Counted from the first letter of the stretch, positions 39,561 through 50,973 are shown. The stretch is 64,000 nt of DNA from Rhipicephalus microplus (GCF_043290135.1 NC_134710.1:284831276-284895275); one strand, 5' to 3'. Program-made: numbers and translations. Notes: generated from the letters alone by a model not told the origin.

Positions 39561-40949
39561 ACTGACTACGTAGGGTACTTTCGATGCATTAGAAATGCTT
39601 ATTTTAGTGTGTATTTTCGTGATGTGAATTAAGAATTAAACAAAGCAAGAAAGATATAGAGAAGAAACCGTCTTGAGGAAACCTATTTACTGTTTCGGTG
39701 GAAGGTGTAGCACAATTGGGTGTTCTATAGCGCCGATTTTCAACGCTCATGACGGATAAAAACCTTCTGACAAAGCGCCAGATACTTAGCTTTACGCAAC
39801 GGCTCGAACAGCTGAGCCGGGCGAAAGCTTGCGGGCGCCGCTGAGCATGCCGTTCCGAAAATGTGCTGCCGCTTACCCAGACTTCTGATAATTACCTTGA
39901 CCCTTATAGCGTGCCGACATCGCTGGTGTAAAACAATGGTGGGAACGATGCACCCCTCGTCTGGCGTGGGCAGCCTGCTCTTATTGTCTGGACGCGCAGT
40001 AATCGCTCTCGGCCAGCATGGCGGAGATCCGCCGCAGAGCCAGCTCGAGCACTTTCGCTCCATGCATGCTTGCCACCAAACAAGTCACTTCGCGGTGACC
40101 TTAGGCCTTTTCGCTCGACGACCATATACCGTTCCGTAGAACGCATCACTTCCCTCCCTCCACCTTTCGTCGTTTCGTCTCCGATTATGACCATCGGTGA
40201 GCGCGGGATTATCGTAACAAAATATGTAAAGAGAGTTGTCGAAGCTATTCTCTGGATCGAGCCTTTTTCTTGCAACGCGCCCATTGTTCACTGACTTCAC
40301 GATCAGCTTCGACGAAGCAGCTTTACGGTGATCCCCTGTTCTCAGTAGGGAGCATTGTAAATTTTACCATGTCACGCACATAGTAAAATTCTGGCGTTTT
40401 TTCTCGAACATTTTCGATTGATTCTTTAAAACGAAGCCGATGCTTCGCTGTTTTGGATAATCACGCACGTAATCCCTCAGGTGTCTCGTGTTCCCACGTA
40501 CTCTCGTTCCCAAAGAAGAAAGTTGCTCTCGCACACGGGTAAGCTAAACATACCGAATTATTAATACGTTTACCAAGGTACCTAGCTCAAACAATACTGT
40601 GATTTAAAGCGAAGAAGGGATAACGCATTGGTACGAATAGCCTTGTTAATTTGAAGCACGACAGAAGAGAAAACCAGGAAGCTCAGCTACAGGTAAAACC
40701 GAAATTCACCAGATTGTGTCACACTTTTTTTCCACCTTTATTTACTGTTTACGACATCGCAGTGGTTTTGAGAACTTTTAATAATCCAGGAAACATAAAT
40801 GAAAAAAAAATTGTGAAGTAAAGAGTGCTATATTTTTGCAGCGCAAGTGGCTTTGGCTGTTCCGCTAGAATATGCAGGCTATTTGCCAAAAGGATGCTAA
40901 GCGTAACGGAGCAAGAGGAGTGTCTGCACCAGAAAACCAGCGTTCCAAT
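39561..40949. other. Unrecognised sequence
   Basis: 39,860-40,300 is moderately CpG-rich and open in several frames. No element is recognised. Confidence 0.4.
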
Positions 40950-41790
40950 AAATGTTTAGGGGTAAATGCTACTTGGGCCGTGAAACAGAAGGAGGAGGGG
41001 CGAGTGTGTACAGCAGCCACGGCCTCGGTGCCATAGCTGCCACAGTCCATGTTTGTGGGCGCCGAGCGGCAAAACAAACTGTGTTCGCTGCCTGTTTGGC
41101 AACACCAGTGTTTCTCGTACAGCGCGAAGATGCCAAACAAGTGTCGATGGCACGCGGGATGGAGGGAGGGAGAGCATCCCGAGTTAGGCGCTGTGTATAC
41201 GTGGCGGATTGCGGCATGTGATGTTACCAGCCACCCGGAGGGTTAGCACTATCAAGGCAAACCGGCGGCTGACCTATGGTCTTTTGGCAGTCACCCCCGA
41301 GGGCGACCAGCCGTCCTTGATGCGCGGCTCGCGTTCATTGTCGTGTGCGAGCCGCCACTGCAGGGAACAAGACAACGACGGCGGCGAGACGCGCTTTTCT
41401 CTCGGCATCTTCTTCCCAGTGCATAGAAGAAGTCGGCCGGTGCTGCGCAACAGGCGGCCTATTAAGGTGGCCACACTGGCACTGCGCCAGCCTGCGTTGC
41501 GGGGGCAAGGTGACGGCGGATTCTCGCGCGAGCCCGTGCGTCCGAGACCTCGCTGCAGCAAACACAGAGGTCTGTCTCCTCGCGGCCGATGACAGTGTGA
41601 AATATCTGACACCCGCCACGAATGCACAGCGCTGCCCCTGAGAGGCAGCGACGATGACGGCGTTCCTGCGATGCCATTCCAGTGACGCCTTGCACATACC
41701 CTGCCAGTGAAGCTCCGTGGTTCCCTGTCGGGGTTGAGTGGCGTCTGTTGACTCTCTGCGCCGTATGTCCTGCTCATCTAGCTAGGGTAG
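40950..41790. other. CpG-rich block
   Basis: Dense CG dinucleotides and many overlapping frames on both strands, the longest being 167 codons at 41274-41777 on minus. None shows a domain. It may be a CpG island or part of an old element. Confidence 0.45.
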
Positions 41791-42519
41791 TCGTTACTCG
41801 CATTGACTGTGCAATAAATATAGGCCAGGGCTTGCCCTTTCTATACGCTAAGATCGTAGGGACGTGTACAAATTTACTTCCGGTGGCAAAAGGTTCACAC
41901 ATGAGCTATAAACTGTGAGAGAACCTCGACAAAGAACCTCGAAAGACAGCGTGCTCCAGTCAGCCCCACGTGTTTGCGGCGCTTGACGCTTCAGTGTATA
42001 TTATTTGCTGTGTTAGCCGATATCTCTAGTTAGTAATCTTAAGTGACATGCGTGTGAAAGCGCCGGAGGTTTTTCAATCAAAAGCTTACGTCGTAAGATA
42101 TGTGGAACAGAGTTTTGGTGGAGATGAGAGCTGTAAGTGTATTGCATGAATTTAGCTAAGATAAGCCCTTAGGCGCTTTTGTATTTGTTTTTTCTTTTTG
42201 AATGTGTTAATTGATGGATTGCGGAATCTCGAAGAAGGGCAGTGATTCTTCTACTCAAGGGTACTTTTAAAGGAGATAATGACAGAAGATTACACTTTGC
42301 AGAAAGATAACAAAATAGTTGGATGTTATACCTGGTTTGGTAATCTATTCTGATTTTGGTGCAGGCTGCTAGGTTGATTGTTGATTGAGGTATGAATGAA
42401 TAAATTAATTTGTTTCTCTAGTCGGAAAGAGAAAGGAACCAGAACATACAGGCTACGTTACTCCTGACAACTGACAAATGCTAATGCTACTACAACAATT
42501 CTGTGGTTTGCACATCACG

Positions 42520-42521
<2 letters not shown>
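41791..42521. other. Unrecognised sequence
   Basis: Nothing recognised. Confidence 0.4.

Positions 42522-42607
<86 letters not shown>
42522..42607. repeat. (AT)29-(GT)13 compound microsatellite
   Basis: An AT run to 42580 passes directly into a TG run to 42607. Confidence 0.98.
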
Positions 42608-43239
42608 TCAGCTGAAAAGTGGCGGAAAGAACATTCCGACAAAAAACATAAAAATCCGAACACAACTAAAACCTGGAATCAACACTAAAGAATTTACAAA
42701 ATGGTGTGTTGTAGTTCAAGTTATACGAACTCAATATTATGCGCAATGAGGAAAAGCACGATTCATTATAACCTTTCATAACCTCATCATCAAAGTAGTG
42801 TAGTCGGTTTAGTAGCGAAGGTGCCTGGTAAACGTTCCACAAATTGGGTCCTGTTTTTGGTGTTCTCATATGACGTTGTCAAAGGTTGTACCGTGGATTG
42901 GTGGGTAAATTCAAAGTGTATGGTGTCCGGCTTTGTTTGATGTTTTGCAATCACTTGTAGCATGCAAGGTTTTCCTTTAACATAGAATATTTTCTAAAAA
43001 AAAAAAAGGATTTGGTTCATAAGTTCTTTAAAAGTCAGCGATAACTCTCGGAGGCAGGAACTTTTTTGGTACAAACAATTTATGAAAATGTGTTGCATTG
43101 CTATGCCTCTTACTATTATACAAACAGTTATTCTAAACGTATATTGCCTAGTAAAATGAGATTTTCAACCATCAAATGACCAGGGTTCTCCGTTTATGTA
43201 AACGACCTACAGTTCTACATAGATCCGGGTCGATGTGAT
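42608..43239. other. Unrecognised sequence
   Basis: A short + strand phrase, GFSVYVNDLQ at about 43,185-43,215, resembles the LINE motif YINDL, but too little is present to call. Confidence 0.4.
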
Positions 43240-43540
43240 CTACGTGTAACTTCCATGCGCATAAGACCTTGCTGAAACCACACTCCCAATTTTTTTCTCA
43301 CAATTCACCTGCTCTATTATAGCGTCCAAAATCATAGCTGCATTTAAACTTGGCTGTTGACTAGTAGAGGCGAATATTATGTATTTTATTTTGGAAGTGT
43401 TCACTTGCAGCTTATTTTGTCGTAACCAGCACGAGAGTGGCTTCACATAGTTGTCAGCATTCAACTCAAACTTGGTTATAGTAGCAGTTTTAAAAAAAAT
43501 ATTGGTATTCTCTGCATACATAACTAATAGGCCTGTCACG
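43240..43540 (-). pseudogene. CR1/Jockey-like LINE reverse transcriptase fragment
   Basis: One minus-strand frame reads MYAENTNIFFKT, WLRQNKLQVNTSKIKYIIF and IILDAIIEQVNCEKKIG. This is the block around the F/YADD box and the NKLxLNxxKTxxMxF motif of LINE reverse transcriptases. The catalytic YADD is YAEN here, so the second aspartate is lost. Only about 100 codons survive, with no recognisable flanks. Confidence 0.75.
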
Positions 43541-43714
43541 GGGTACGTCTCACGGCGTCTACGTCACTAAGTGACTTCACTAGCACACGTGCAGTGGTGG
43601 TCGTTGGCAAACATCCCCGCTGCTGGCTCAGCGTGGTGTGGTAGAACATCGCTTAGTGCAAGATTTTTTGTTTTCTTAATCACTACCTTAATCTTTCTGT
43701 TGCAAGATTAGTTG

Positions 43715-43780
43715 TTATAAGGTGCTCGGCTGCTGACCCACAGATCGTGGGTTCGATCAAGGCAACAGCGGTGTTTCTGA
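43715..43780 (+). mobile_element. Ruka SINE, head fragment only
   Basis: TAAGGTGCTCGGCTGCTGAC, CCACAGATCGTGGGTTCGAT and a decayed GGCAACAGCGG block are present. It breaks at about 43,780 into LINE sequence. Confidence 0.75.
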
Positions 43781-44115
43781 TGTGCCAGAAACACTTGAGC
43801 ACATATTTTGTGGCTGCCCAGCATACGTACGTGAACGACCAACGCTGATTTCTTTTACTGAACGATATCGCAGTAGGTCATTGGCCAGACACCAACATAA
43901 GAGTGGTTATAACCTTTTTGAAAGCAACTGGACTATATGTGCGGCTATAAAATTTGTCTCAGCTAGAAAGAATTTCACATACTCACTTCACTATCTCACC
44001 ATCGTCATCCATTAGTCTTTCTTCTCCCCTTTTCCCTCCCCCAGTGTAGAGTAACAAGCTAGAGCAAGCTATCGCTCAGGCCGACTTCTCTGCGTTTCTG
44101 TAAATAAAAAAAAAT
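43781..44115 (+). pseudogene. 3' end of an I/Jockey-like LINE
   Basis: An open frame of 77 codons begins VPETLEHIFCGCPAYVRERP, the zinc-knuckle and helix region at the C-terminus of LINE ORF2, and runs to a stop at 44013-44015. The first cysteines of the knuckle are cut off at the junction with the Ruka head. The 3' UTR follows (CCCCAGTGTAGAGTAACAAG) and ends in a (CT)n run near 44,115. Unlike the copies at 10.5 and 16.0 kb the frame is intact, so this is a younger or better-kept insertion. Confidence 0.82.
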
Positions 44116-44285
44116 TCTCTCTCTCGATGTAGGCGAAACGCTATGGCCCGTGTGCTGTGCGATGTGAGAGCACCCTAAAGAACATCGGAGGGTCGAAATT
44201 TCCGGAGTCGGAGCTCTCCACAATGGCGTGTCTCATAATTGTATCGTATGGTTGGAGCGTAAGACTTTATAACTATTATTATTAG
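44116..44285 (+). mobile_element. Ruka-type SINE, 3' part, ATTATT-tailed
   Basis: GGCGAAACGCTATGGCCCGT, GAGAGCACCCTAAAGAACAT, GGTCGAAATTTCCGGAGTCG and GGCGTGTCTCATAATTG are readable, and it ends in ATTATTATTA. It starts exactly where the LINE (CT)n tail ends. Confidence 0.75.
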
Positions 44286-44679
44286 TTGTGCTATGTATGA
44301 GGAAACAGATAGGTGTGAGGTAAACTTGGCGACAAAATATTGACACGCTACAGCTTGTGGTTTAACTTGTTGGAGTAAACCCCTGTGGTTGTCTTTGAGA
44401 GGAACAGTGACATCACCTTCGAAAATGTGCCGTGCTTATAGCCCTGTGTAGTATGCGTTGAAAGACAGCGTTGATATTGGCTCCTCTATGAGGAACAAGC
44501 CTCGATCTTTAAGATCGAGGCTTGTTTGTTGGCGGCGTTGGCGTAGGCTGTGGCTGTGATGACGATGGAGTTTACGCTGATGACGACGAATATGATGACG
44601 ATGATGATCACGGACAACGACTGCCTTGTGGAATATATGACGTCTCGATATGATCTACGGTGCATTTTGTATGACTGGT
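44286..44679. other. Unrecognised sequence with a 33-bp near-palindrome
   Basis: The notable feature is AACAAGCCTCGATCTT, T, then AAGATCGAGGCTTGTT at 44494-44526. Confidence 0.5.
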
Positions 44680-44690
44680 AACAACCAACA

Positions 44691-44880
44691 GCCCCGCTGC
44701 GGTGGTCTAGTGGCTAAGGTACTCGGCTGCTGACCCGAAGGTCACGGGATCGAATGCTGACTGCAGCGGCTGCATTTCCGATGGAGGCGGAAATGTTGTA
44801 GGCCCGTGTGCTACGGCGTCTCTCATATTCATCTGGTGGTTTTGGGACGTTAAACCTCACATATCAATCAATCAAATCGA
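44691..44880 (+). mobile_element. Ruka SINE with internal deletion and perfect 11-bp target duplication
   Basis: The head is complete (GGTGGTCTAGTGGCTAAGG, GGCTGCTGACCC). About 60 bp between GGCCCGTGTGCT and ACGGCGTCTCTCAT is missing. It ends CACATATCAATCAATC. AACAACCAACA occurs immediately before (44680-44690) and after (44881-44891). Confidence 0.95.
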
Positions 44881-45239
44881 AACAACCAACAATCACTAAA
44901 CGAACAGGCGCAGACTGTATTTACCAACTTCAGGAAAAACAACAAAGCACTAATAACGAAGGCAAAATAAAATTCACAGCTCAACACAACATATCATTTC
45001 TGACCAATAAACGTTGTATATAACTGCGCACCGTTTTGTCACTCATTTAAATGCATTCATGAGAGGTCATTATCACGGGTGATTTACGGTAATATCGAAC
45101 GGTCCCACTACTTCTCACACTTATCATCATGCACTTCATGGATATGACGCGTTATTTTTTTGCATCGCAAAACAGCTCAATCAGCTAGAAATGCCGTAAG
45201 TACAACTTCACTTTTTGTTTTAATGTCATTGGAATGGGT

Positions 45240-45394
45240 AACCTCCCCCAAATGCACGGCATTCAGTGCGTCTGTCTTCATTTTTTTGCTTTTTTTTAAC
45301 ATTATACTCCGATAAGAACCTCTCCCAAATGCACGGCATTGAGTGCTTCTGTCTTCATTTTTTTGCTTTTTCTTTACCATTAATCCCCAATAAG
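45240..45394. repeat. Two-copy tandem duplication, unit ~77 bp
   Basis: AACCTCYCCCAAATGCACGG, CATTSAGTGCKTCTGTCTTC and a T-rich end occur twice in a row, at 45240 and 45317, with few differences. Confidence 0.92.
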
Positions 45395-45737
45395 AATTTT
45401 CAGCCGGCACTGAAACTATAATTCACCTCGCACGCAGCAACTAAAAACCATGTTGCCGCCAATGCTGTACGTCGTTTATTGTACAACGTCACAATGTACA
45501 TTATAAAAGGGTAATGTACAGTGCTGCACATTGCAGATGTCACAACTGGAATTGAGTACGTTCACATCCACGTAACGCAAAGAGGTGAAAAGGAGAAAAC
45601 TCTTTGTTAAAAGCATAAAATTCAGCTGGCATGAAGTCATGCAATTATGCCTACAAAGATAGGTCACCTAGCAGAAATAAATTGTTTAAATTTCAGCGCC
45701 AGCTTTCGACGGCTGTACACACCTCCAACAATCAAAC

Positions 45738-45741
<4 letters not shown>
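45395..45741. other. Unrecognised sequence
   Basis: Nothing recognised. Confidence 0.4.

Positions 45742-45819
<78 letters not shown>
45742..45819. repeat. (AT)39 microsatellite
   Basis: A pure AT dinucleotide run of 78 bp. Confidence 0.98.
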
Positions 45820-45821
<2 letters not shown>

Positions 45822-45960
45822 TGACTCTTCCTTTTAAATGCCATGACTTCAGAAAACAGCAGCTTGAAGAAACTTCCATCGCTAAAATGCACACACTGGC
45901 AGGGCTGCTATGCAGAATTATCACGCTGCTGATAGTTGTTGTTTTTTCTTTGAGAACCAG

Positions 45961-45986
45961 CACAAGCCTCGAGAGTGAGGCTTGTG
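45961..45986. other. 10-bp hairpin sharing its core with the palindrome at 44.5 kb
   Basis: CACAAGCCTC and GAGGCTTGTG are exact inverted copies around a 6-nt loop. ACAAGCCTC is also the arm core at 44494-44526. Confidence 0.7.
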
Positions 45987-46366
45987 GGTGTGGCCAGTGC
46001 TGCCTAGAAAAATATTTTCAGGCCTGCTCACTGCCTCTGTGAGGTCACTTGTATTGCTTGAGCGAGCGCGCGTACGGCAGGCTGTTAATCCATTGCCACC
46101 ATCGTCTCCCGTTAAGAGATAAAGGGTTCGTGGCGAGTTTTACATGCTTAACATCTTTATCTTGACTTTTGCGTCACAAAAGGCACTGGTTTAAGTTATG
46201 TATTATGATTGGAATTGGTTGGAGATTTATCCGTGAGCCATTTTATTCGAGAAAAGTCAAATAATGTGCGCTATCGAACGTGTGGTAGATCTATAACAGT
46301 GAAATTTTATGGACCAACAATGTCACGAAATAAATAAGGCAAATTTTATTCATTGTTTATTTACTT

Positions 46367-46400
46367 ACACACACACACGCGCGCGCACACACACACACAT
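46367..46400. repeat. (CA)n with a short (CG)n core
   Basis: CA units interrupted by GCGCGCGC in the middle. Confidence 0.95.
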
Positions 46401-46435
46401 ACTATCAAGAACATGCAGAAAAACTGCTCCTGCTA

Positions 46436-46676
46436 ATCGCCCCGCCGCGATGGCCTAGTGGCTAAGGTACTCGGCTGCTGATCCGCAGGTCGCGGAATCG
46501 AATCGCGGCTGCGGCGGCTGCATTTCCAATAGAGGCGGAAATGTTGTAGGCCCGTGTGTTCAAATTTGAGTGCACGTTAAAGAACCCAAAGTGGTCGAAA
46601 TTTCCGGAGCCCTCCACTATGGCGTCTCTCGTAATCATATGGTGGTTTTCGGACATTAAACCCCACATATCAATGT
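46436..46676 (+). mobile_element. Ruka SINE, full length
   Basis: The head (GATGGCCTAGTGGCTAAGG, GGCTGCTGATCCGCAGGTCG) and the whole body run to CCCCACATATCAATG. TCCTGCT lies on both sides (46428-46434 and 46677-46683), a short possible target duplication. Confidence 0.93.
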
Positions 46677-47127
46677 TCCTGCTCATTCGCAAAGTTTCTG
46701 CAGTTTTATTTGTAGTCTTTCAAACATCTGTCTCGATAGACACGTAGTTATTTAGGAGAGTGGGTGATGCTGCCACAAGTGTGTTATTCAGCAAAATATC
46801 AGGGTAATGGGCATTTCATGAGATAACAAAATTTTTTGTTTCACAAAAATGTCCTTGGTGGACACTAGGAGCGGTGTTTTCTCTTTTGCACTGGCTCTTG
46901 TCGCAGTGGCGCGTAGTCGCTCATATAACTTAGGGCCTGCGAAAAATGTTAGTACTGGGTCTAGATTAAACAATGTAGCCCGGGCTCGTGGGCGCATCTA
47001 CATCACCGCCGATTTTCGTATCGGTATATTTCGTAGTGGTTCTTAAATATTCTAGCTTGAAGTAGAGCTCACGCACCTGAAGACCATTTGAGAAAGTTCT
47101 TTGCTCTAAGTGTCTACACGTATCTAG
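46677..47127. other. Unrecognised sequence
   Basis: Nothing recognised. Confidence 0.4.
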
Positions 47128-47225
47128 AGAGAGAGAGTGAGAAAGGAAAGGCCGGGAGGTTAACCAGATATTGGAATCTGGTTTGCTACCCAGCGCTGGG
47201 GGTGGGGAAGTAGGGGCAAGAAAGA
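47128..47225 (-). mobile_element. 3' UTR tail of an I/Jockey-like LINE
   Basis: Reversed, it reads CCCCACCCCCAGCGCTGGG, GTAGCAAACC, a hairpin with arms 47162-47169 and 47176-47183, GTTAACCTCCCGGCC and a (CT)n end. Confidence 0.65.
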
Positions 47226-48542
47226 GGGGTTAGATAATTTTCAAGGAAACATATTAGGCTAAGGTGCTGGCAAGACTAGCGCACAATTATAATACCACAG
47301 TAAATTGTTTGGAATACAGAGAAGAAAATACTATAGACAAAAGCGATGCACTAAGCAATGCAACAGCTTTCCTTCCATCTTCTCAACCAAGTGTAACACA
47401 AGTAATACAAAAAGTCCGCTGCGCTAATCACCAATAGCAAAATGTTAGCTGACCATGAAAGAAAAGAGTCTCTTCTTAAAACGTGCTGCCAAGTACGTTT
47501 GTTATTTTAATTCCAGGGCTCACGCTAACGAGTCAGAAGCACACATGACACCTTTATTTTCGAGCAAGAAGAGAACATGGAAGAAATGGGGCCATTGCAG
47601 CGACTTAGAGACATGGAACACTGACACACGTATACCTTCGGGTCACGAAGAAAACGGATGTCAACGTCAGATGACGAACGACACGCTCCCATTTCATTCT
47701 TTGATTGTCCTTACAGGAAACGAGAACGCTCGCAACTTCGATCCCTTTGCCACGACGATTCACCACGCAGCATTTTCCAACCATTCGGATTTGCAGCCGT
47801 AGAGATTACCAATATCCAGTGCACAAAGCGCATAACACATTCACGCTGCAGTTTACAACCTCAGAAAAACACGGTCTTCTCGAGTCGCCAACCAGCACAC
47901 CAGCACGCTACGAAAACGTTCGTCAGACTTGGCAATCCACGTCTGTCGAGTGAGGAGAGCAAGCGTAGGCCCGCCTGAGCAGCGAAACACACCGGTCTAA
48001 ACGAAATAACATCAGAGCCCGCAGCAGAAGCAGAGTGGGTAGGCCTGAAATTATCTAGCTCGCATTGGTTTGCCACTCGCTGTGATGTCACACTGTTTGC
48101 CAACAAGGAGAGTCCTATTCAAGAGACTCGGAGATGAGACTCAGTTTGTCATTGTAAATTATACACAATTCAATTGGGGGACCCTTAAGCTTCCCCTTTA
48201 AGAGTTGAATGCCATAGCGATATTCTGTTTTTAGTGCGTACAGCAAACACTTAGTGCATGAAATCTTTTCAAACTTGCTATGCACCCATATACGTGGCCC
48301 TAAGGGTGCAGCAAGGTGTGGGTTGTTTGTGGGGGGGTGCCGGGCTTTAATCTATGAAGTATTTATGATAATCTATGTTCTGACGCCCGATGCTAATGTA
48401 CGCTTGAAATACGCATTACTACGGCAATATTTTATGTGCCATTATGAAGCATGTATACAGGACGCCTATGTTTGTAAAGCACAAAACCTACTTTCACTAG
48501 ATTTCCAAGCAGATGAAGTTATTTTCTCTGTATTCACAAGCA
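47226..48542. other. Unrecognised sequence
   Basis: Frames at 47455-47978 are open in three phases at once and show no domain. Confidence 0.4.
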
Positions 48543-48780
48543 GAGGCGTGGCTGCGTGGTAGAAAAGTTTCTTTCCACGCAAACAACTTGGGTTCAATCT
48601 TTACTCAGACCCAGTTTTTTTTTCTCATTTTATTCGCATCTTTCTCGATTTTCGGTCTCGCAAAAATGCTCGATTTTTCGATCACGCAAAGGTGATGATT
48701 TTTCGTTCACAACCTATGACACCGACGCTGATGCCGGAATTTCTGCGAAACCAGCTTTTTAACGCTATGGCGTTAGAAGA
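48543..48780 (+). mobile_element. SINE-C: tRNA-derived SINE, full length
   Basis: The head (GCGTGGCTGCGTGGTAGAA, TTGGGTTCAATCTTTACTC) is followed by AGACCCAG, a T-rich body, TTTTCGATCACGC, CCGACGCTGATGCCGG and the closing AACGCTATGGCGTTAG. It is the best-preserved of three copies. Confidence 0.8.
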
Positions 48781-48784
48781 GGTT

Positions 48785-49690
48785 CAGGTATTAACTTTAG
48801 TGGAACACACGTAATGATTTCAGCGTGATATGAAACATATTTACTTATACCAACATATGGGGAACAATTTTCGAAAACAAACCCGCAAAAAGTCTTATCA
48901 TGGTGCCTTTTACATCATACTTTTTCAATTAATTAACAAATTTTGGCATTACTGAATCAACTGTTTTTCTCCATAAGCATCATGTATTCACAGGATTATA
49001 AAGATTTGTTATTATTTCATTCTTAATACTGAGAACAGCTGCTTCGCCAAATTTAGTATTAATATCATTTGCGAAAGCGTGCTGCCTCTCAGTGATTATG
49101 GCATATTTACTAAATATTATTAGTGATGTACCATTTAAGGCACTCTCAATCACCTTTGATAAGTCTGGTGAGACAGATATCTGTCGGTGATAGATTTTTA
49201 TTTATCCACTACTTTTTTATTTGGGCGGACTTGTGCTATTTTCAGAAGGCCTAGAAAGATACCGCTTTCAAACATTGTATTTTTATTATGGACATTATAA
49301 GGTGCGATAATATCTGCAGTATATTTTTTTGGTGTTGATTTAACATGATCATAGCCCGCAGAGACATTGTTCTTTACTTAAAGATGTATTTGCACACCTT
49401 CAGGGGCCACGGGTGTGGATATCATTAGTTAGTCTGGTGAACGAGGCATGTACTGGGCACACTTTCTCACAGTTCACGGAAAGGAATCAGGATGAGGCAT
49501 GCTTCTTTTATGAGAATATTTGACATGGTACTTGTGGAATTTTCAAAAGCGTCACTGTAGTTATCACTGTTGCTATCTACTCAGTTCTAGCGCTCAACCT
49601 AATCTGATTGTTAATTTTTTCAGTGAAATTTAAGGCTACCTGAATATCAACGTTGAAAATAAGTGTACATTCAAATGCTTGTTTTTTGTT
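48785..49690 (-). pseudogene. CR1/L2-like LINE reverse transcriptase, 5' and middle part
   Basis: On the minus strand the order is SGIFLGLLKIAQVRP, a frame change, SPDLSKVIESALNGTSL, FSKYAIITERQHAFAND, LSIKNEIITNLYN, VDSVMPKFVN, then LKKYDVKGTMIRLFAG and HITLKSLRVF. These are the conserved blocks of a CR1/L2-like reverse transcriptase from the IFPxxLKxAxVxP motif to just before GVPQGS. Several stops and shifts make it dead. The 3' half would be expected left of 48,785, where SINE-C begins, and is not seen. Confidence 0.8.
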
Positions 49691-49694
49691 AGAC

Positions 49695-50310
49695 GCAAAA
49701 ATAATGAGATACAACAGGCAATCATGCCACGGAAAGTATAGGCGTTATTACTAGAGGTAATTGTAATGTAATTGATGGATATGTAGAATTTAACCTCCTA
49801 AAACCACCACCATATGAATATCAATATGAGAGACGCCGTAGTGGAGGGCTCCGGAAATTTCGACCAGCTGGGGTTCTTTAATGTGCAGCTAAATCTGAGC
49901 ATATGGGCCTACAGCATTTTCTCCTCCATAGAAAATCCAGCCGTGGCAGCCGGGATTCGATTTCGCGACCTTCGGGTCAGCAGCAGAGCCGAGTACATTA
50001 GCCAGTAGACCGGCACGATGGGGCATGCGATTGTAATGTAATTGTTGAAGAAAGAAAATTGGAAAAGAAGGTAACTTGCCATGGGCAGAGAACGAACCTG
50101 CGACCTTCGAATAATGCGTTCGATTCCCTTCCAACTGAGCTACCACGGTAGCGGCACGCGTCCACTTTATGCTGTATATACGTGCATTAAACGTGCGAGC
50201 GTCAGTCAGCACCATCAGTAGCCATGACAGTGAGTATGGAACCCTATTTAGCTGCCTCTTTGGCGTCACGAAGCAAGTGAAGCTATTGTGATCTGGTAAT
50301 TGACCAATAC
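49695..50310 (-). mobile_element. SINE-B copy 2, split by a Ruka insertion
   Basis: The tRNA-like module (reverse of GAACGAACCTGCGACCTTCG and CAACTGAGCTACCACGG) and 5' extension lie at 50045-50310. The 3' end (ATGCCACGGAAAGTATAGGC, AATAATGAGAT) lies at 49695-49774. The two parts are separated by 255 bp of Ruka. Confidence 0.8.
49775..50029 (-). mobile_element. Ruka SINE with perfect 15-bp target duplication
   Basis: The reversed body and head are complete (CCAAAACCACC region, GGAGGGCTCCGGAAATTTCG, GGGATTCGATTTCGCGACC). ATTGTAATGTAATTG is repeated exactly at 49760-49774 and 50030-50044. Confidence 0.96.
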
Positions 50311-50494
50311 CTCGCATACTACCTGAAGGCACCAAGTCTGCCAGAATGAGACCCTCGCTGTGAACGCAGGAAAAAAGTGTGCAATTAAGGGCTCGTTTCA
50401 AGGGCTTGTACACTGAAGGACTCGTACATTTAAACGATGACTAACGGTCCTACGTTTAATGCAAATATATAGGCTACCCCATAAAGATGACGGG

Positions 50495-50684
50495 CCATGT
50501 AGCCGCTGTAGTAGCTCAGCTGGTTGAGCATCGGACGCGTTATTCGAAAGTCACAGGTTCGGTCCCTATCCACGGCAAGTTATCTTTTCTCCCACTTTTT
50601 TTCTTCTTGTTTACGTTATAACAACTTCTAATAAGATTGTCTATACTTTCCGTGGCATGAATGTCTGTTAGATCTCATTATTAT
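50495..50684 (+). mobile_element. SINE-B copy 3, opposite orientation
   Basis: GTAGTAGCTCAGCTGGTTGA and CACAGGTTCGGTCCC form the tRNA-like boxes. The body runs through GGCAAGTTATCTTTTC to TACTTTCCGTGGCATGAATG and CTCATTATTATT. The 5' extension shared with the other copies (CTACGTTTAATGCAAATATA) begins near 50,450. Confidence 0.85.
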
Positions 50685-50973
50685 TGATGATCAACGAAAA
50701 ACACGTGGTGCGGTTCCAGAGACGCACATTAGGTGTTTTAGTTTGCGACCGCCTTGTGAACACAAAGCTAATTAAACTTCGACCACAGTATAAAAAGAGT
50801 GCCAATAACTACTTCTCAAGCACGCTGTTTGAAAGTCCACTACTACAGCCTTAAACATTGCAATTTGATTCTATTTAGAATTTTCGCATGTTTACGTTCA
50901 TGTGTCTAAGCACGCACTATGTTTTAACAATTTTTTTATAAATACTGGCGATTGTTTCGGCCACTAACTAAAT

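Noticed and set aside
41274..41777. A 167-codon minus-strand frame
   Set aside because: Several other frames are open over the same CpG-rich DNA on both strands and no domain is visible.
43180..43240. A plus-strand YVNDL phrase suggesting a second LINE fragment next to the minus-strand one
   Set aside because: Only about ten residues match, too few to separate from chance.
46439..46530. Possible functional tRNA genes at SINE heads
   Set aside because: A and B boxes are present, but the acceptor stems are not closed and SINE bodies follow, so these are tRNA-derived repeats.
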